Positions 1 through 10,941 of a stretch of DNA of 64,000 bases are shown in pieces. Location: the NCBI GenBank assembly GCA_943787175.1, contig CALSLK010000031.1, positions 1-64,000 of the forward strand, written 5' to 3'. Numbering within the stretch: position 1 is the first letter of the stretch; each line of letters starts with the position of its first letter. Source of the DNA: an uncultured Alphaproteobacteria bacterium. GTDB taxonomy: Bacteria; Pseudomonadota; Alphaproteobacteria; SP197. A model generated the notes under the pieces. It worked only from the letters and a program-made list of their open reading frames with translations. It was not told where the DNA came from and searched no databases. The translations under genes were made by a program, and so were the position numbers.

Positions 1-431
1 ACCCCTGAAAATCCCAGTGCTATGGCAAACCATCCACGCCAGCGGACGGGCTCGCCAGTCACCAAGGGTGACAAGGCTGCGACGAACAGCGGCGATGTGT
101 AGAGCCCTGCAGCCAGGGTTGCCAGGGGGATGAATGGCAGGGCGGCATAGACGGTAATGAACATGAGAACGAAGAGCAGAGATCGCACAAGCGGCCAGGG
201 CCGCAGCGCCTGCAGCACTGTTGCGGCGCCTTCGCCCCAGACGAAGGCGATCGCAAGCAGAACGGGAACCGACAGGAGGGAGCGCCAGAAGAAGTATTGC
301 CAGACGAGTCCCTCACCACTGGCATAGCGGAAGGTCACTTCAGCCAGCGATGTCAGCAGGGTCGACAGCAGCACCAGGCTGACCCCCAGTGCAACGCGGT
401 CAGGCCGCCCGTGGTCGTTGTTGGTCTTCAT
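1..431 (-). CDS. EamA/DMT-family transporter, 3' part cut by window edge
   Basis: N-terminal 143 codons of an inner-membrane drug/metabolite exporter of the EamA (10-TM) type; the gene runs off the left edge. The ATG is at 429-431 on the minus strand. After a short charged N terminus the reading shows successive hydrophobic helices (LGVSLVLLSTLLTSLAE, then FFWRSLLSVPVLLAIAFVWG, then RSLLFVLMFITVYAALPFIP) and the typical YTSPLFVAALSPL stretch of EamA domain 1. It is divergent from the LysR gene at 508, so it is a plausible target of that regulator through the palindrome at 465-482. Substrate cannot be told from sequence. Confidence 0.8.
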   Translation of the reverse strand, partial: MKTNNDHGRPDRVALGVSLVLLSTLLTSLAEVTFRYASGEGLVWQYFFWRSLLSVPVLLAIAFVWGEGAATVLQALRPWPLVRSLLFVLMFITVYAALPFIPLATLAAGLYTSPLFVAALSPLVTGEPVRWRGWFAIALGFSG

Positions 432-464
432 GGCAACAAACGTAGCGGCTTACAGATTGTTCGA

Positions 465-482
465 TTAGAAGTTGATTTCTAA
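465..482. promoter_or_regulatory. Perfect 6-bp dyad TTAGAA-N6-TTCTAA, candidate LysR operator
   Basis: The 76-bp gap between the divergent EamA and LysR genes contains TTAGAAGTTGATTTCTAA, a palindrome with perfect 6-bp arms and a 6-bp spacer. It also satisfies the T-N11-A pattern of LysR-type boxes. Its position, centred about 35 bp upstream of the regulator start, fits autoregulation plus control of the exporter. No footprint evidence exists here; the role is inferred. Confidence 0.45.
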
Positions 483-507
483 CTTTTAGATTGTATGGAA
501 TTGAATA

Positions 508-1425
508 ATGGCGCGTGCACCGATCGCAGGTATCGAAGTCTTTCTGACGATCGTTCAGGAAGGAACGCTGCGCGGCGCAGCCCGGGCTCTGGGTGTTGGT
601 GCGCCTGCGGTCAGTCACCAACTCAAAGCACTGGAGCGCCGGCTTGGTGTTGATCTGCTGGTGCGCACGACGCGGTCTGTGGAACTGACAGAGGCCGGTC
701 GCACCTTGCTCAAGGGAACGGCCCCGGCATTTCGCGAAATCATCGACGCCATCGACGGCACGCAAATCATCGGCGGATCAAGCACCGGCACTCTGCGCCT
801 CACCATGCCGCGTAGTGCTTACAAGATGATCCTCGGGCCTGTTCTGACCGCCTTTCAAGACGCCTATCCCGAAGTCTGCCTTGACCTCTCCATCAACGAA
901 GGCCTGGTCGATATCGTCCGTGAGGGGTTCCATGCCGGCTTCCGGCTGGGCGACCGGCTGACAGACGGCATGGTCGCGTTACGCCTGACCGAGGCGCTCA
1001 CGCCGTGTTTCTCAGCCGCACCCGGTTACCTGGATGCATATGGTCGCCCGCGGCATCCGCGCGACCTTCTTCATCACAAATGCATCCGCTACCGCTTCGT
1101 TACCTCGAACCGGATCTGGGACTGGCAGTTCATGGAAGACGGGCAGGTCAAGATTGTTGAGCCGCCAACGACCCTGGTGTTCGACAGCATGCAATCGGTT
1201 ACTCAGGCTGTGCGCGACGGTAACGGCATCGGCTGGTCCCTGCGGCCGGTGATTGCCGATGATCTTGAAGCCGGCAGGCTGGAAACGGTGCTCGACCGCT
1301 ACATCGTCAAGCTGCCGCCCTTTTACCTCTACTATCCCGAACAGAACCGTCGTCTTGGCCTGCTGCGCCTCTTCATCAATTTCCTCAACGACAACAGGGA
1401 AACCTACATGGCGCATCTTCGCTGA
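508..1425 (+). CDS. LysR-family transcriptional regulator
   Basis: A 305-residue LTTR of normal length. The winged helix-turn-helix occupies about residues 5-65 (GTLRGAARALGVGAPAVSHQLKALERRLG, with the conserved VRTTRSVELTEAG wing), followed by a periplasmic-binding-protein-like effector domain from about residue 95. The effector half has the CrgA/DsdC-group look (LVDIVREGFHAGFRLGDRL, SMQSVTQAVRDGNGIGW). It is divergent from the EamA exporter and 113 bp upstream of a GcvT-like gene in the same direction, so either could be its target. Effector unknown. Confidence 0.92.
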   Translation: MARAPIAGIEVFLTIVQEGTLRGAARALGVGAPAVSHQLKALERRLGVDLLVRTTRSVELTEAGRTLLKGTAPAFREIIDAIDGTQIIGGSSTGTLRLTMPRSAYKMILGPVLTAFQDAYPEVCLDLSINEGLVDIVREGFHAGFRLGDRLTDGMVALRLTEALTPCFSAAPGYLDAYGRPRHPRDLLHHKCIRYRFVTSNRIWDWQFMEDGQVKIVEPPTTLVFDSMQSVTQAVRDGNGIGWSLRPVIADDLEAGRLETVLDRYIVKLPPFYLYYPEQNRRLGLLRLFINFLNDNRETYMAHLR

Positions 1426-1538
1426 CGGATTCAATGCTCGCCAGGAACACGTGAGGCAGGATCAAGGGTGGAAGAGAAAACCTCGGTGGAGAGTGCTGCA
1501 GGACACCACTAGATTGTCGCTGCAATCAGGAGGCATCC

Positions 1539-2714
1539 ATGACCCGTCATTACGTCGCACAGCGCGATCTCGTTTGTTCACTGCCCCAGCCCGGCTGGAA
1601 TTACGGCCATGACCGCTCGCCGTTCTACCCTCATGCGCTGGCCAACGGCGCGGCTTACGTGATCTACAACCGGCGCATGATGCCGGTTTCGATGACGAAT
1701 GGTGATCGTTTCGCGGCCTATTGGGCGCTGCGCAAGAGTGTGGCGCGCCTTGATACCGGTGAGTTGCCCACGGAATTCCGGGGGCCTGATGCCGAGCGGC
1801 TGCTCAACATGCTGTTCACCCGTGATGTCGCCAAAATGAAGCCCGGCCGGTGCACCTATGGTGTCGCCTGCTGGCCCGATGGCGGCGTCCTGGTCGACGG
1901 CATTCTGGTGCGCCTGGAGCAGGACCGGTTCTGGTATGTCCAGGCCGATGGTGATTTCGTCGGCTGGGCCAAAGCCCATGCGCTTGGCATGGACGTCGAG
2001 GTTTCCGATCCGCAATCATGGGTCCATCAGGTGCAGGGCCCCAGGGCGTTCGATGTCCTGGCTGATGCCTGCGATGACGGCATGCCCGAGCCCTTCAAGT
2101 ATTTCGATGCCCGCGAGGTCATGATGGGCGGCCAGAAGGTTCTGATCACCCGTACGGGCTGGACCGCAGAACTGGGTTTTGAAATCTACACCCGGCCCGA
2201 CATGGACCATGAAGCACACTGGGCCCATGTCACGGCCGCGGGTGCCCGGCATGGCATGCTTGATATCGGCCTGGACGGCATGGATATCCGCCGTATCGAA
2301 GGGGCAATCTTCAACAATGGCTCGGATATCGATTCCTCGATGTCGGCCTGGGCCGCTGGTTTTGGTCCTTTCATCGACCTTTCCAAACCTGACTTCTTTG
2401 GCAAGGAAGCTCTGGAAACCACAGACCGTCGCAGCCGCATGTACGGTCTTGCATGTGATGATGCCGAACTCCTGATCGGTGGGCCGGTCGCGCGCGGAGG
2501 CCGCGAGATTGGCCATGTCACGGCCTCGAGCTGGTCGCCACACCTTGAATGCGGCGTTGCCTTTGTTCGCCTGACCGACGCCGATCTGATTGAGCCGCGT
2601 GAGGTCGAAGCCATGGGTTTTGATCTGGCCATGCACAAGGCACGGATCGTGGACCTGCCGTTCTACGATCCCGAAAAACGCATTCCACGTGGCCTGGAGA
2701 TTGCTGACTGGTAA
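1539..2714 (+). CDS. GcvT-family folate-dependent demethylase (DmdA-like)
   Basis: A 391-residue aminomethyltransferase-fold protein. The start is fixed by an AGGAGG six to seven bases upstream of the ATG. Residues about 35-270 form the GCV_T folate-binding domain, with the recognisable RTGWTAELGFEIY equivalent of the glycine-cleavage T-protein signature and DIGLDGMDIRRIEG before it; residues about 290-385 form the C-terminal barrel domain, ending LPFYDPEKRIPRGL. The opening SPFYPHALANGAAYVIYNRRMMP resembles DMSP demethylase DmdA more than GcvT itself. No gcvH or gcvP is adjacent, so glycine cleavage is unlikely. Likely job: moving a methyl or methylene group from a small methylated substrate (DMSP, dimethylglycine or similar) to tetrahydrofolate. 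A homologue lies at 6381-7550. Confidence 0.82.
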   Translation: MTRHYVAQRDLVCSLPQPGWNYGHDRSPFYPHALANGAAYVIYNRRMMPVSMTNGDRFAAYWALRKSVARLDTGELPTEFRGPDAERLLNMLFTRDVAKMKPGRCTYGVACWPDGGVLVDGILVRLEQDRFWYVQADGDFVGWAKAHALGMDVEVSDPQSWVHQVQGPRAFDVLADACDDGMPEPFKYFDAREVMMGGQKVLITRTGWTAELGFEIYTRPDMDHEAHWAHVTAAGARHGMLDIGLDGMDIRRIEGAIFNNGSDIDSSMSAWAAGFGPFIDLSKPDFFGKEALETTDRRSRMYGLACDDAELLIGGPVARGGREIGHVTASSWSPHLECGVAFVRLTDADLIEPREVEAMGFDLAMHKARIVDLPFYDPEKRIPRGLEIADW

Positions 2715-2726
2715 CGCTGTCTGCCC

Positions 2727-3296
2727 TCAGACCGGCGGTACCACCACCACCCGTCCATCAAGCTCTTCATCGGGTCGGGTCAGTGCCAGATGGGCGATGG
2801 CCGGGCCCAGGTCGCCGCCGGGCGGCAGGGATGCCACGCCGTAGCAACGGATTTCAGCGTTGGATTCCGTTCTCAGACGCCGGCGAATGGCTGAGATTGC
2901 CTCTTCGAGCTTTCCGATACGGGGGCGCTCACCAGACGGGTCGACCATGATGATCAGACCCTGGTTACGCGCAGTGATCGCGGGCAGGGCGGCCTCGATC
3001 AGATCTTCGGCAAGGCCGCGTTCGTCCAGCAACAGGATCAGCGCGTCCAGACCGCCACAGGTGCGTACGACGTCGGCAACCATGCCGGTCTGATCGGATG
3101 CCATGGCATCACCGATCTGGATCGCGGTCGTCCCCCATCCGTGCCTGATCTGTGCGGCGGCAGCGTCCGTGCGTTCCGCCTCTGCGTCATAAAGCACCAC
3201 CGTAGCGCCATGGGATGCAATGGCGGCGGCGATGGCGGCGCCACGCTCGCTTCCGCCCTGGGTAATGACGGCGACATGTCCGGCAAGGGCGTCCAT
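2727..3296 (-). CDS. Degenerate short-chain dehydrogenase/reductase-like protein
   Basis: A 189-residue Rossmann-fold protein. The start at 3296 is chosen because AGGAGAG lies seven bases before this ATG; a longer frame to 3368 has no such site. The N terminus reads LAGHVAVITQGGSERGAAIA, which matches the SDR nucleotide-binding turn (usually TGxxxGIG) but with changed residues. Predicted beta strands such as ATVVLYDAEAE and GGLDALILLLDE follow in SDR order, but the Tyr-x-x-x-Lys catalytic pair is not seen where expected (IGKLEEAISAIRRRL). It is therefore probably not an active dehydrogenase. It is convergent with the GcvT-like gene (12-bp gap). Function unknown. Confidence 0.75.
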   Translation of the reverse strand: MDALAGHVAVITQGGSERGAAIAAAIASHGATVVLYDAEAERTDAAAAQIRHGWGTTAIQIGDAMASDQTGMVADVVRTCGGLDALILLLDERGLAEDLIEAALPAITARNQGLIIMVDPSGERPRIGKLEEAISAIRRRLRTESNAEIRCYGVASLPPGGDLGPAIAHLALTRPDEELDGRVVVVPPV

Positions 3297-3450
3297 GGGT
3301 TGCTCTCCTTTGAAGGCCGGTATTGTGGTGAGCACTTCCACCGGGGTCAACGTGCTGTCATTTGCCAATTGGCGTCTGGAGTATCATGTTCACGTGTAAC
3401 GGACCTGATCAGAGTCCTTTTACCCAACGCAAGTCACGGGAGACCCGGAA

Positions 3451-6120
<2,670 letters not shown>

Positions 6121-6190
6121 GGGTTTCTATTCGGCTGCTAGGTTGGGTAGGTACCATGCTCTGTGAATCCGTCCGCGGGTAGACGGTGGC

Positions 6191-6294
6191 GCATGGATCG
6201 TCGAATCAAGTTCGACGATGACTCAACATGATTGAGACGCCCGTGCTTTGGCCACTCCCATTGTCATCATCGGACTTGATCCGACGACCCATGC
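6191..6294. repeat. Inverted pair of 34-bp palindromic repeats (REP-like)
   Basis: Two near-identical arms (6191-6225 and 6261-6294) face each other across about 35 bp. Each arm is itself a small hairpin: the left is built on TCGTCGAATCAAGTTCGACGA and the right on TCATCGGACTTGATCCGACGA. The element fills the gap between convergent acnA and the GcvT-like gene and would fold into a large cruciform in either transcript. It belongs to a different sequence family from the TGTCATCCCGG elements elsewhere in the window. A role in mRNA 3'-end formation is inferred from position. Confidence 0.75.
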
Positions 6295-6380
6295 ACGGTC
6301 GCCCGAAAGCAGCGACAGCCAGGCTCAAGAGCACCTTTTTTCATGCTGAAAGATATCGAATCCAATATCGATGAAGCCCC

Positions 6381-7550
6381 TCAGGGGATCGTCTTGTCGA
6401 GGCCTCGGGGGATGCGCTTTTCCGGGTCGTAGAACGGCAGGCTGACAACCCTGCACTCAGACATGTTGCCATCGCCTGTCACCAGAGACAGCGTGCGGCC
6501 TTCCCAGTCGCCGGGCTGATCAAAACGGACATAGCCGATGCCGCATTTCTGATAGGGCGAATAGGCCCCGGCAGAGATGCGGCCCACCGTGTCATCGCCA
6601 TCCCTGACGGCGTCGCTGGAATCAGGCGTCGCACCCTCACAGGTGATGCCATAAAGCAGGGTGTCCCTGTCGGTGATCGCCAGCAATGCGTCACGGCCCA
6701 CGAAGTCATCGTCCCTGTCGAGATCGACGAAGGAGCCCAGGCCCGCCTGCCAGGGGTTCATATCGGGATCGATGTCGGTGATGTTGTCGAGGATGCCGGC
6801 TTCGATCCGACGGATTTCGAGGGCATTGGCTGAGGTCGTGACCATGCCGAGTGGCATACCTGCCGCCACCAGGTGATCCCAAAGCCTGGCGCAATCAGTC
6901 TTGTCCCATTCGACATAGAACTCATAGCCCAGTTCGGCGGTCCAGCCCGTGCGCGAGACATAGACCTGTTGGCCGCCGATATCGAAGTAGCCCGCGTGGA
7001 AATATTTGACGCTGTCGTCGATCGCGCCGCTCGATGCGGTACGTACGATCTCGGGCGAGGCGGGTCCCTGGACCTGCAGCACGCGGGCATGGGGGTCGCT
7101 CACCTTCGCGTCGAAGCCGCCGATATGGGCCAGAAGCCAGGTTTCCAGGTCACCGTCGGGCTGGACGTACCAGAACCTGTCTTCGGCCAGGCGGAACAGA
7201 ACGCCATCCATGAAGATGCCGCCATCATGGGTGCAGGCAATGGCATAGCGCCCGCGTCCTTCCTTCAGGTTGGCGACACGGCGGGCAAAGACGTATTCCA
7301 GGAACGCGGCAGCATCCGGACCAGAAATCTCGACGGGACGTTCCGGCACATCGACCATGATCGCCTTGCGACGCAGTGCCCAATAGGTGTCCTCGACATT
7401 GGCGCCGTTTGAGACGGTGTAGAAACGCCCGGCATAAACGCCAAACACCATGTCAGGTGTCGAATGGCAGTCGAAAAAGGGGGACCGCTCGAAACGGCGC
7501 CCGCTGATGTTCAGGGTGTTGGACGTGTCGGCGTGGACCGAGGTACTCAT
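6381..7550 (-). CDS. GcvT-family folate-dependent demethylase (DmdA-like), second copy
   Basis: A 389-residue GcvT-fold protein and homologue of the gene at 1539-2714. Shared features are the early SPFFDCH...YTVSNGANV region, RTGWTAELGYEFYV in the folate domain, EIRRIEAGILDN, and the identical C-terminal SLPFYDPEKRIPRGL. An upstream in-frame ATG at 7613 would add 21 residues, but that part overlaps the regulatory gap toward the divergent LysR gene, and the MSTSV start at 7550 is preferred; neither has a strong ribosome site. It is divergent from LysR 7650, its likely activator. Expected role is one-carbon transfer from a methylated amine or sulfonium to tetrahydrofolate; substrate not determined. 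Confidence 0.8.
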   Translation of the reverse strand: MSTSVHADTSNTLNISGRRFERSPFFDCHSTPDMVFGVYAGRFYTVSNGANVEDTYWALRRKAIMVDVPERPVEISGPDAAAFLEYVFARRVANLKEGRGRYAIACTHDGGIFMDGVLFRLAEDRFWYVQPDGDLETWLLAHIGGFDAKVSDPHARVLQVQGPASPEIVRTASSGAIDDSVKYFHAGYFDIGGQQVYVSRTGWTAELGYEFYVEWDKTDCARLWDHLVAAGMPLGMVTTSANALEIRRIEAGILDNITDIDPDMNPWQAGLGSFVDLDRDDDFVGRDALLAITDRDTLLYGITCEGATPDSSDAVRDGDDTVGRISAGAYSPYQKCGIGYVRFDQPGDWEGRTLSLVTGDGNMSECRVVSLPFYDPEKRIPRGLDKTIP

Positions 7551-7569
7551 GGCGAGGGTTCCAATCTTC

Positions 7570-7598
7570 AGATTTAGTGAATAATAGCCCACAAATCT
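7570..7598. promoter_or_regulatory. Dyad AGATTT-N17-AAATCT between divergent genes, candidate operator
   Basis: The AT-rich 99-bp gap between the GcvT-like gene and the divergent LysR gene holds 6-bp inverted arms at 7570-7575 and 7593-7598. The gap also contains GTTAGATAAACTTAAC just before the LysR start. Such spacing is compatible with a LysR recognition/activation region, but the match is short and could be chance. Confidence 0.3.
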
Positions 7599-7649
7599 GG
7601 CTGAAAAATTCATATGATCTGAGGCAGATAGTTAGATAAACTTAACTCT

Positions 7650-8573
7650 ATGACGACCTGGCTCCCCTCTCTCAACGCCCTGCGGGCTTTCGAAGCGACC
7701 GCGCGGCACCTCAGCTACCGCCGCGCGGCCGAGGAGCTCCACGTCAGCCCGGCTGCCGTGAAACAGCTTGTCGCCAAGCTGGAGCAGGCTATGGGAACAC
7801 CGTTGCTGGTCCGGCGCGGGCGCGGTCTTGCGTTGACCCAGGCCGGTGTCGAGGGCAGCCAGCGTCTGGCCCCAGCATTTCGTGACATTGCCGGTGCGGT
7901 CGAAGCCATGCGCGTTGCCGAACAACGCCGGCGTTTGATCCTTTCGGTTGAACCCTCCTTTGCGACAGCCTGGCTTGTGCCCAGGCTTGACGATTTCAGG
8001 CAGCGCTACCCGGGCGTTGATGTGCTGGTCGACTCGTCCCTGCACATGGTCGATGTCGAGCGGGGCGCTGCCGACCTGGCGATCCGCTTCTGGAACGGCT
8101 CCGATGATGGTCTTGTCATGCACAGGCTGTTCGATGAAGAACTCTGTGCATTCTGCAGCCCATCGCTGGTTGAAGGTGATGCTGGTATCAGCAGCCTCGG
8201 TGATCTCGAACAGACAACGCTCCTGCATTGGGACCTCACAGACATGCCGTGGGCCCATGCGACACGTTTTTGGGTGGGCTGGACGCCATGGCTTGCCCGG
8301 ATTGGTGCTGAACGCATTAAACCCGGCGAAGGGCTGCGCTTCAGCGACTACAACATGGCAGTCCAGGCAGCGATTGCAGGCCAGGGTGTCATTCTGGGCA
8401 GTGGGCCGGTGTTCAGGGACCTCGTCGCTTCAGGCCTTCTTGTCTCGCCCTTCCGCGAGAAGGTCGTGACCGATATCGGCTATGACCTGCTGGCAAGCGA
8501 GCGCAGTCTTGAACGTGAGGAAGTTCGCAATTTTCGCGACTGGATCATCGAGACTGCTCAGCCGTCGCGCTGA
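7650..8573 (+). CDS. LysR-family regulator, GcvA-like group
   Basis: A 307-residue LTTR. The opening LPSLNALRAFEATARHLSYRRAAEELHVSPAAVKQLVAKLEQ is typical of the GcvA/AmpR group, which regulates glycine-cleavage or beta-lactamase genes by binding small effectors. The wing LLVRRGRGLALTQAG follows, and the effector domain contains RGAADLAIRFWNG and the IAGQGVILG motif. It is divergent from the GcvT-like gene at 6381-7550, the classic regulator-target arrangement. It ends seven bases from the convergent GFA gene. Confidence 0.92.
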   Translation: MTTWLPSLNALRAFEATARHLSYRRAAEELHVSPAAVKQLVAKLEQAMGTPLLVRRGRGLALTQAGVEGSQRLAPAFRDIAGAVEAMRVAEQRRRLILSVEPSFATAWLVPRLDDFRQRYPGVDVLVDSSLHMVDVERGAADLAIRFWNGSDDGLVMHRLFDEELCAFCSPSLVEGDAGISSLGDLEQTTLLHWDLTDMPWAHATRFWVGWTPWLARIGAERIKPGEGLRFSDYNMAVQAAIAGQGVILGSGPVFRDLVASGLLVSPFREKVVTDIGYDLLASERSLEREEVRNFRDWIIETAQPSR

Positions 8574-8580
8574 TTCCGTT

Positions 8581-9024
8581 TCAGACATCAAGCCATTTCA
8601 GGTCGTGCCAGCTCGTCTTTTGCCAGGTTTCGGTGTCGCGGGCATCAGCATCGCCCTGGGGCAGGTCGTACCAGGCTCCGGCCTCGTCGGTGTAGATGTG
8701 GACGGCAACGTGCAGGGCAGGTGCCGTATCAAACGAACCAACGGCAATGCCGGTCGGGTGTTCTTTCCCGTGATCAAAGAACAGGGTTGATCCGCACAGC
8801 TTGCAGAAGCCGCGGTTGAGCGCGCCACCGTGGCTGTACCACGCAAGGCCGCGATCATCGGTGACCTTGAGTTTCCCGGGTTTGGCAGCGGTCGCGGTGA
8901 CATGGTTGCTGCTGGCCTGTTGGCATTCGCGGCAATGGCAGGCAATCACCTCGCGCAGCGGCCCGGTCACCTCGTAACGCACGCCACTGCACATGCAGCC
9001 GCCGGAATGCTTGTGATGCTCCAT
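8581..9024 (-). CDS. GFA (CENP-V) domain zinc protein
   Basis: A 147-residue single-domain protein of the glutathione-dependent formaldehyde-activating enzyme family. Zinc-binding cysteines are all present: Cys10 and Cys12 (GGCMCSGV), Cys29/31/34 (ACHCRECQ) and Cys74/77 (FCKLCGSTLFF). Many family members have no proven catalytic role; some scavenge formaldehyde adducts or reduce S-nitrosoglutathione. Formaldehyde is released by Rieske N-demethylation, so a role in formaldehyde handling would suit this neighbourhood, but that is inference. An AGGAGG lies upstream of the ATG at 9024. Confidence 0.88.
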   Translation of the reverse strand: MEHHKHSGGCMCSGVRYEVTGPLREVIACHCRECQQASSNHVTATAAKPGKLKVTDDRGLAWYSHGGALNRGFCKLCGSTLFFDHGKEHPTGIAVGSFDTAPALHVAVHIYTDEAGAWYDLPQGDADARDTETWQKTSWHDLKWLDV

Positions 9025-9130
9025 GTTAGTCCTCCTGTGTCTGTGAGCTCATGTTCGCCCTGAATATCCCGACACTCGCCAAGTCCGGTCCACTCGGCCA
9101 TGATCCCCGAACCATTTTTGGAGAGTGTTG

Positions 9131-9604
9131 ATGGCGATTGTACTGCTGACCCTGGTGACGCTGGCCTATGCCGGCTACAACCTGTTTGTGAAAGTTGCGG
9201 GTGATCATGCACCGGCTGAGGCGACCACCACAGTTCTCGCCACCATGGTCCTGCAGATCGGCGCGATCGCAACGTCGACCGCCTTTCTCATCTTCCTGAG
9301 TGTTCAGGGCGGTCATGTCTTCAAACTCTCGACACCAACCTATGTCTACGCGCTGATCGCAGGCGTCTGCATCGGCACTGCAGAGATTGGCTATCTCTAC
9401 ATTTTCGGCGGTGTCGGCGGCATCAAGCCGTTACCCGGCAGCCTGGTCATTCCCACAGTTGTGACCGGCACCATCGTGATCACGCTCATCGTCTCCTGGC
9501 TCGTCTTCAAGGAGCATCTCTCGATGATGCAGCTCTTCGGCGCAGCCATGATCGTGGGCGGCATCGCCGTCCTCTTTGCCGGCCACAAAGGTCATGTCGC
9601 CTGA
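9131..9604 (+). CDS. Small EamA/DMT-like membrane protein (single repeat)
   Basis: A 157-residue membrane protein, start ATG at 9131 with GGAGAG about seven bases upstream (a TTG and a GTG lie just before in frame). It contains about five hydrophobic helices (LLTLVTLAYAGYNLFVKVA, TMVLQIGAIATSTAFLIFL, YVYALIAGVCIGTAEIGYLY, SLVIPTVVTGTIVITLIVSW, LFGAAMIVGGIAVLFAGH) and the EamA-type ending FKEHLSMMQLFGAAMIVGGIAVL. It is half the length of a two-repeat EamA protein, so it would act as a dimer like other small DMT proteins. Substrate unknown. Confidence 0.8.
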   Translation: MAIVLLTLVTLAYAGYNLFVKVAGDHAPAEATTTVLATMVLQIGAIATSTAFLIFLSVQGGHVFKLSTPTYVYALIAGVCIGTAEIGYLYIFGGVGGIKPLPGSLVIPTVVTGTIVITLIVSWLVFKEHLSMMQLFGAAMIVGGIAVLFAGHKGHVA

Positions 9605-9622
9605 GTGCGTCCGCCCGGCAAA

Positions 9623-10810
9623 TCAGTCCTGTTCCATGACCTCATCGCGATGGCCGATCTTGCCTTCCACGACCATGGTGCCCAGGGCATCCAGGATGAC
9701 GCGGCAAGCCAGCTGCGCGGTGTTGTCGTTGACGTCATAGGGTGGTGAGACCTCCACGACTTCCAGGCCGCACAGGCCTTCGCGGGAAATCAGACGCACC
9801 ATTTCCAGCGCTTCGCGCGGCGTAAAGCCGCCGGGCTCGGGCGTTCCGGTGCCTGGTGCAAAGCCTGGATCAATGGAATCGATGTCAAACGAGAGATAGA
9901 CCGCCTTGGCGTCTTTCCAGGCCAGTTCCAGGGCCATCTCGGCGCACTTCTTGGTGCCCATCTCTTCGAAATCGGCCATGGTGATGACACTGGTGCCGCG
10001 CTCGTTGGCAACCTCGACGCCACGGCGCGATCCGTACCAGCCACCAATACCGATCTGCACCAGATTTTTGGGCGGACAGTTGGCCAGGCCAACATCATGC
10101 ATATGCGTATGAGCATGGTGCGATGCGCTGCGATCGACACTCTCATGGCCGTTCGAGGTCCAGTACCACGGCGTCGTGTGCATCCTCTCGTCCATATCCA
10201 TGTCGGCCATGTCGATATGACGGTCAAAATGGATGATGCCGACATTGCCGTCGATATGAGGGGCGATGCCGCGCACGTTGGGATAACCAAGGCTGTGATC
10301 GCCACCGACCAGGATGGGGAAGGCGCCTGAGGTATAGACGTGCGAGACGGCCATACTGACCTGATCGAACGACTTTTCGATGTTGCCTGGAATGACGAAG
10401 ATGTCACCGGCATCGCAGATATCGAGCTCCTCGGGCAGATCGACGCCGCCATCGACGGAATAGCCGTCATAAACCGCTGAGATGCGTCGTACTGCCTGGG
10501 GCCCGAAACGGGTACCCGGCCGATAGGTCGTGCCGGTATCGAAGGGCACGCCGACAAAAGCGGCTTCGTAGTTGCCGACCTTCTTGATGTCTTCGCAGTA
10601 AGGCGCCTTCATGAAGGTGTTGATGCCGGCAAAGGCGGGCAGGTGGCCGCGACTGAACAGAGAGATCGAGCGATCATTGATTGAGGGTGCTGCTTCCAGA
10701 CCCAGTTCCAGACCGCGTTCGATCTCTTCTTCCTGCTTGGTCTGGGAAATCTTGCGCAGGCGTTTCATGTTCCGATTGCCTCGGAGTTCGCCGGTCTTTG
10801 GATCGGGCAT
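9623..10810 (-). CDS. Ureohydrolase with long N terminus (agmatinase or guanidine hydrolase type)
   Basis: A 395-residue arginase/agmatinase-fold enzyme. The start ATG at 10810 is preceded by AGGTGA; a GTG at 10819 is possible. Metal-binding motifs are GGDHSLG, HFDRHIDMADMD and SFDIDSIDPGFAPGTGTPEPGG. Two things set it apart from plain agmatinase (about 300-320 residues): roughly 80 residues precede the fold, and the usual DAHxD is DRHxD. A segment DERMHTTPWYW follows. These traits recall the nickel-dependent guanidine hydrolases (GdmH, Synechocystis Sll1077), as I remember that family. No HypA/HypB-like chaperone genes and no guanidine riboswitch are seen nearby, so agmatinase or another guanidino hydrolase remains possible. 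Product in either case is urea. Confidence 0.85.
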   Translation of the reverse strand: MPDPKTGELRGNRNMKRLRKISQTKQEEEIERGLELGLEAAPSINDRSISLFSRGHLPAFAGINTFMKAPYCEDIKKVGNYEAAFVGVPFDTGTTYRPGTRFGPQAVRRISAVYDGYSVDGGVDLPEELDICDAGDIFVIPGNIEKSFDQVSMAVSHVYTSGAFPILVGGDHSLGYPNVRGIAPHIDGNVGIIHFDRHIDMADMDMDERMHTTPWYWTSNGHESVDRSASHHAHTHMHDVGLANCPPKNLVQIGIGGWYGSRRGVEVANERGTSVITMADFEEMGTKKCAEMALELAWKDAKAVYLSFDIDSIDPGFAPGTGTPEPGGFTPREALEMVRLISREGLCGLEVVEVSPPYDVNDNTAQLACRVILDALGTMVVEGKIGHRDEVMEQD

Positions 10811-10941
10811 CTTGTTCACCTAACGCGCTGCAGTTAATGGAAATGGAGGCTTGGGCTGCCCCACAGAATATCTGGGAAAAAAGATAGGCACGTGCCCTGG
10901 ATGCGTCAACTTGGCCCACGTTCATTCCAGTGACGGGGATC

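Noticed and set aside
6121..6380. CRISPR-like repeat after aconitase
   Set aside because: Only two copies in inverted, not direct, orientation with no spacer series.
10811..10941. Guanidine riboswitch upstream of the ureohydrolase
   Set aside because: I looked for the conserved ykkC-type core and paired elements in the 120-bp leader and did not see them.
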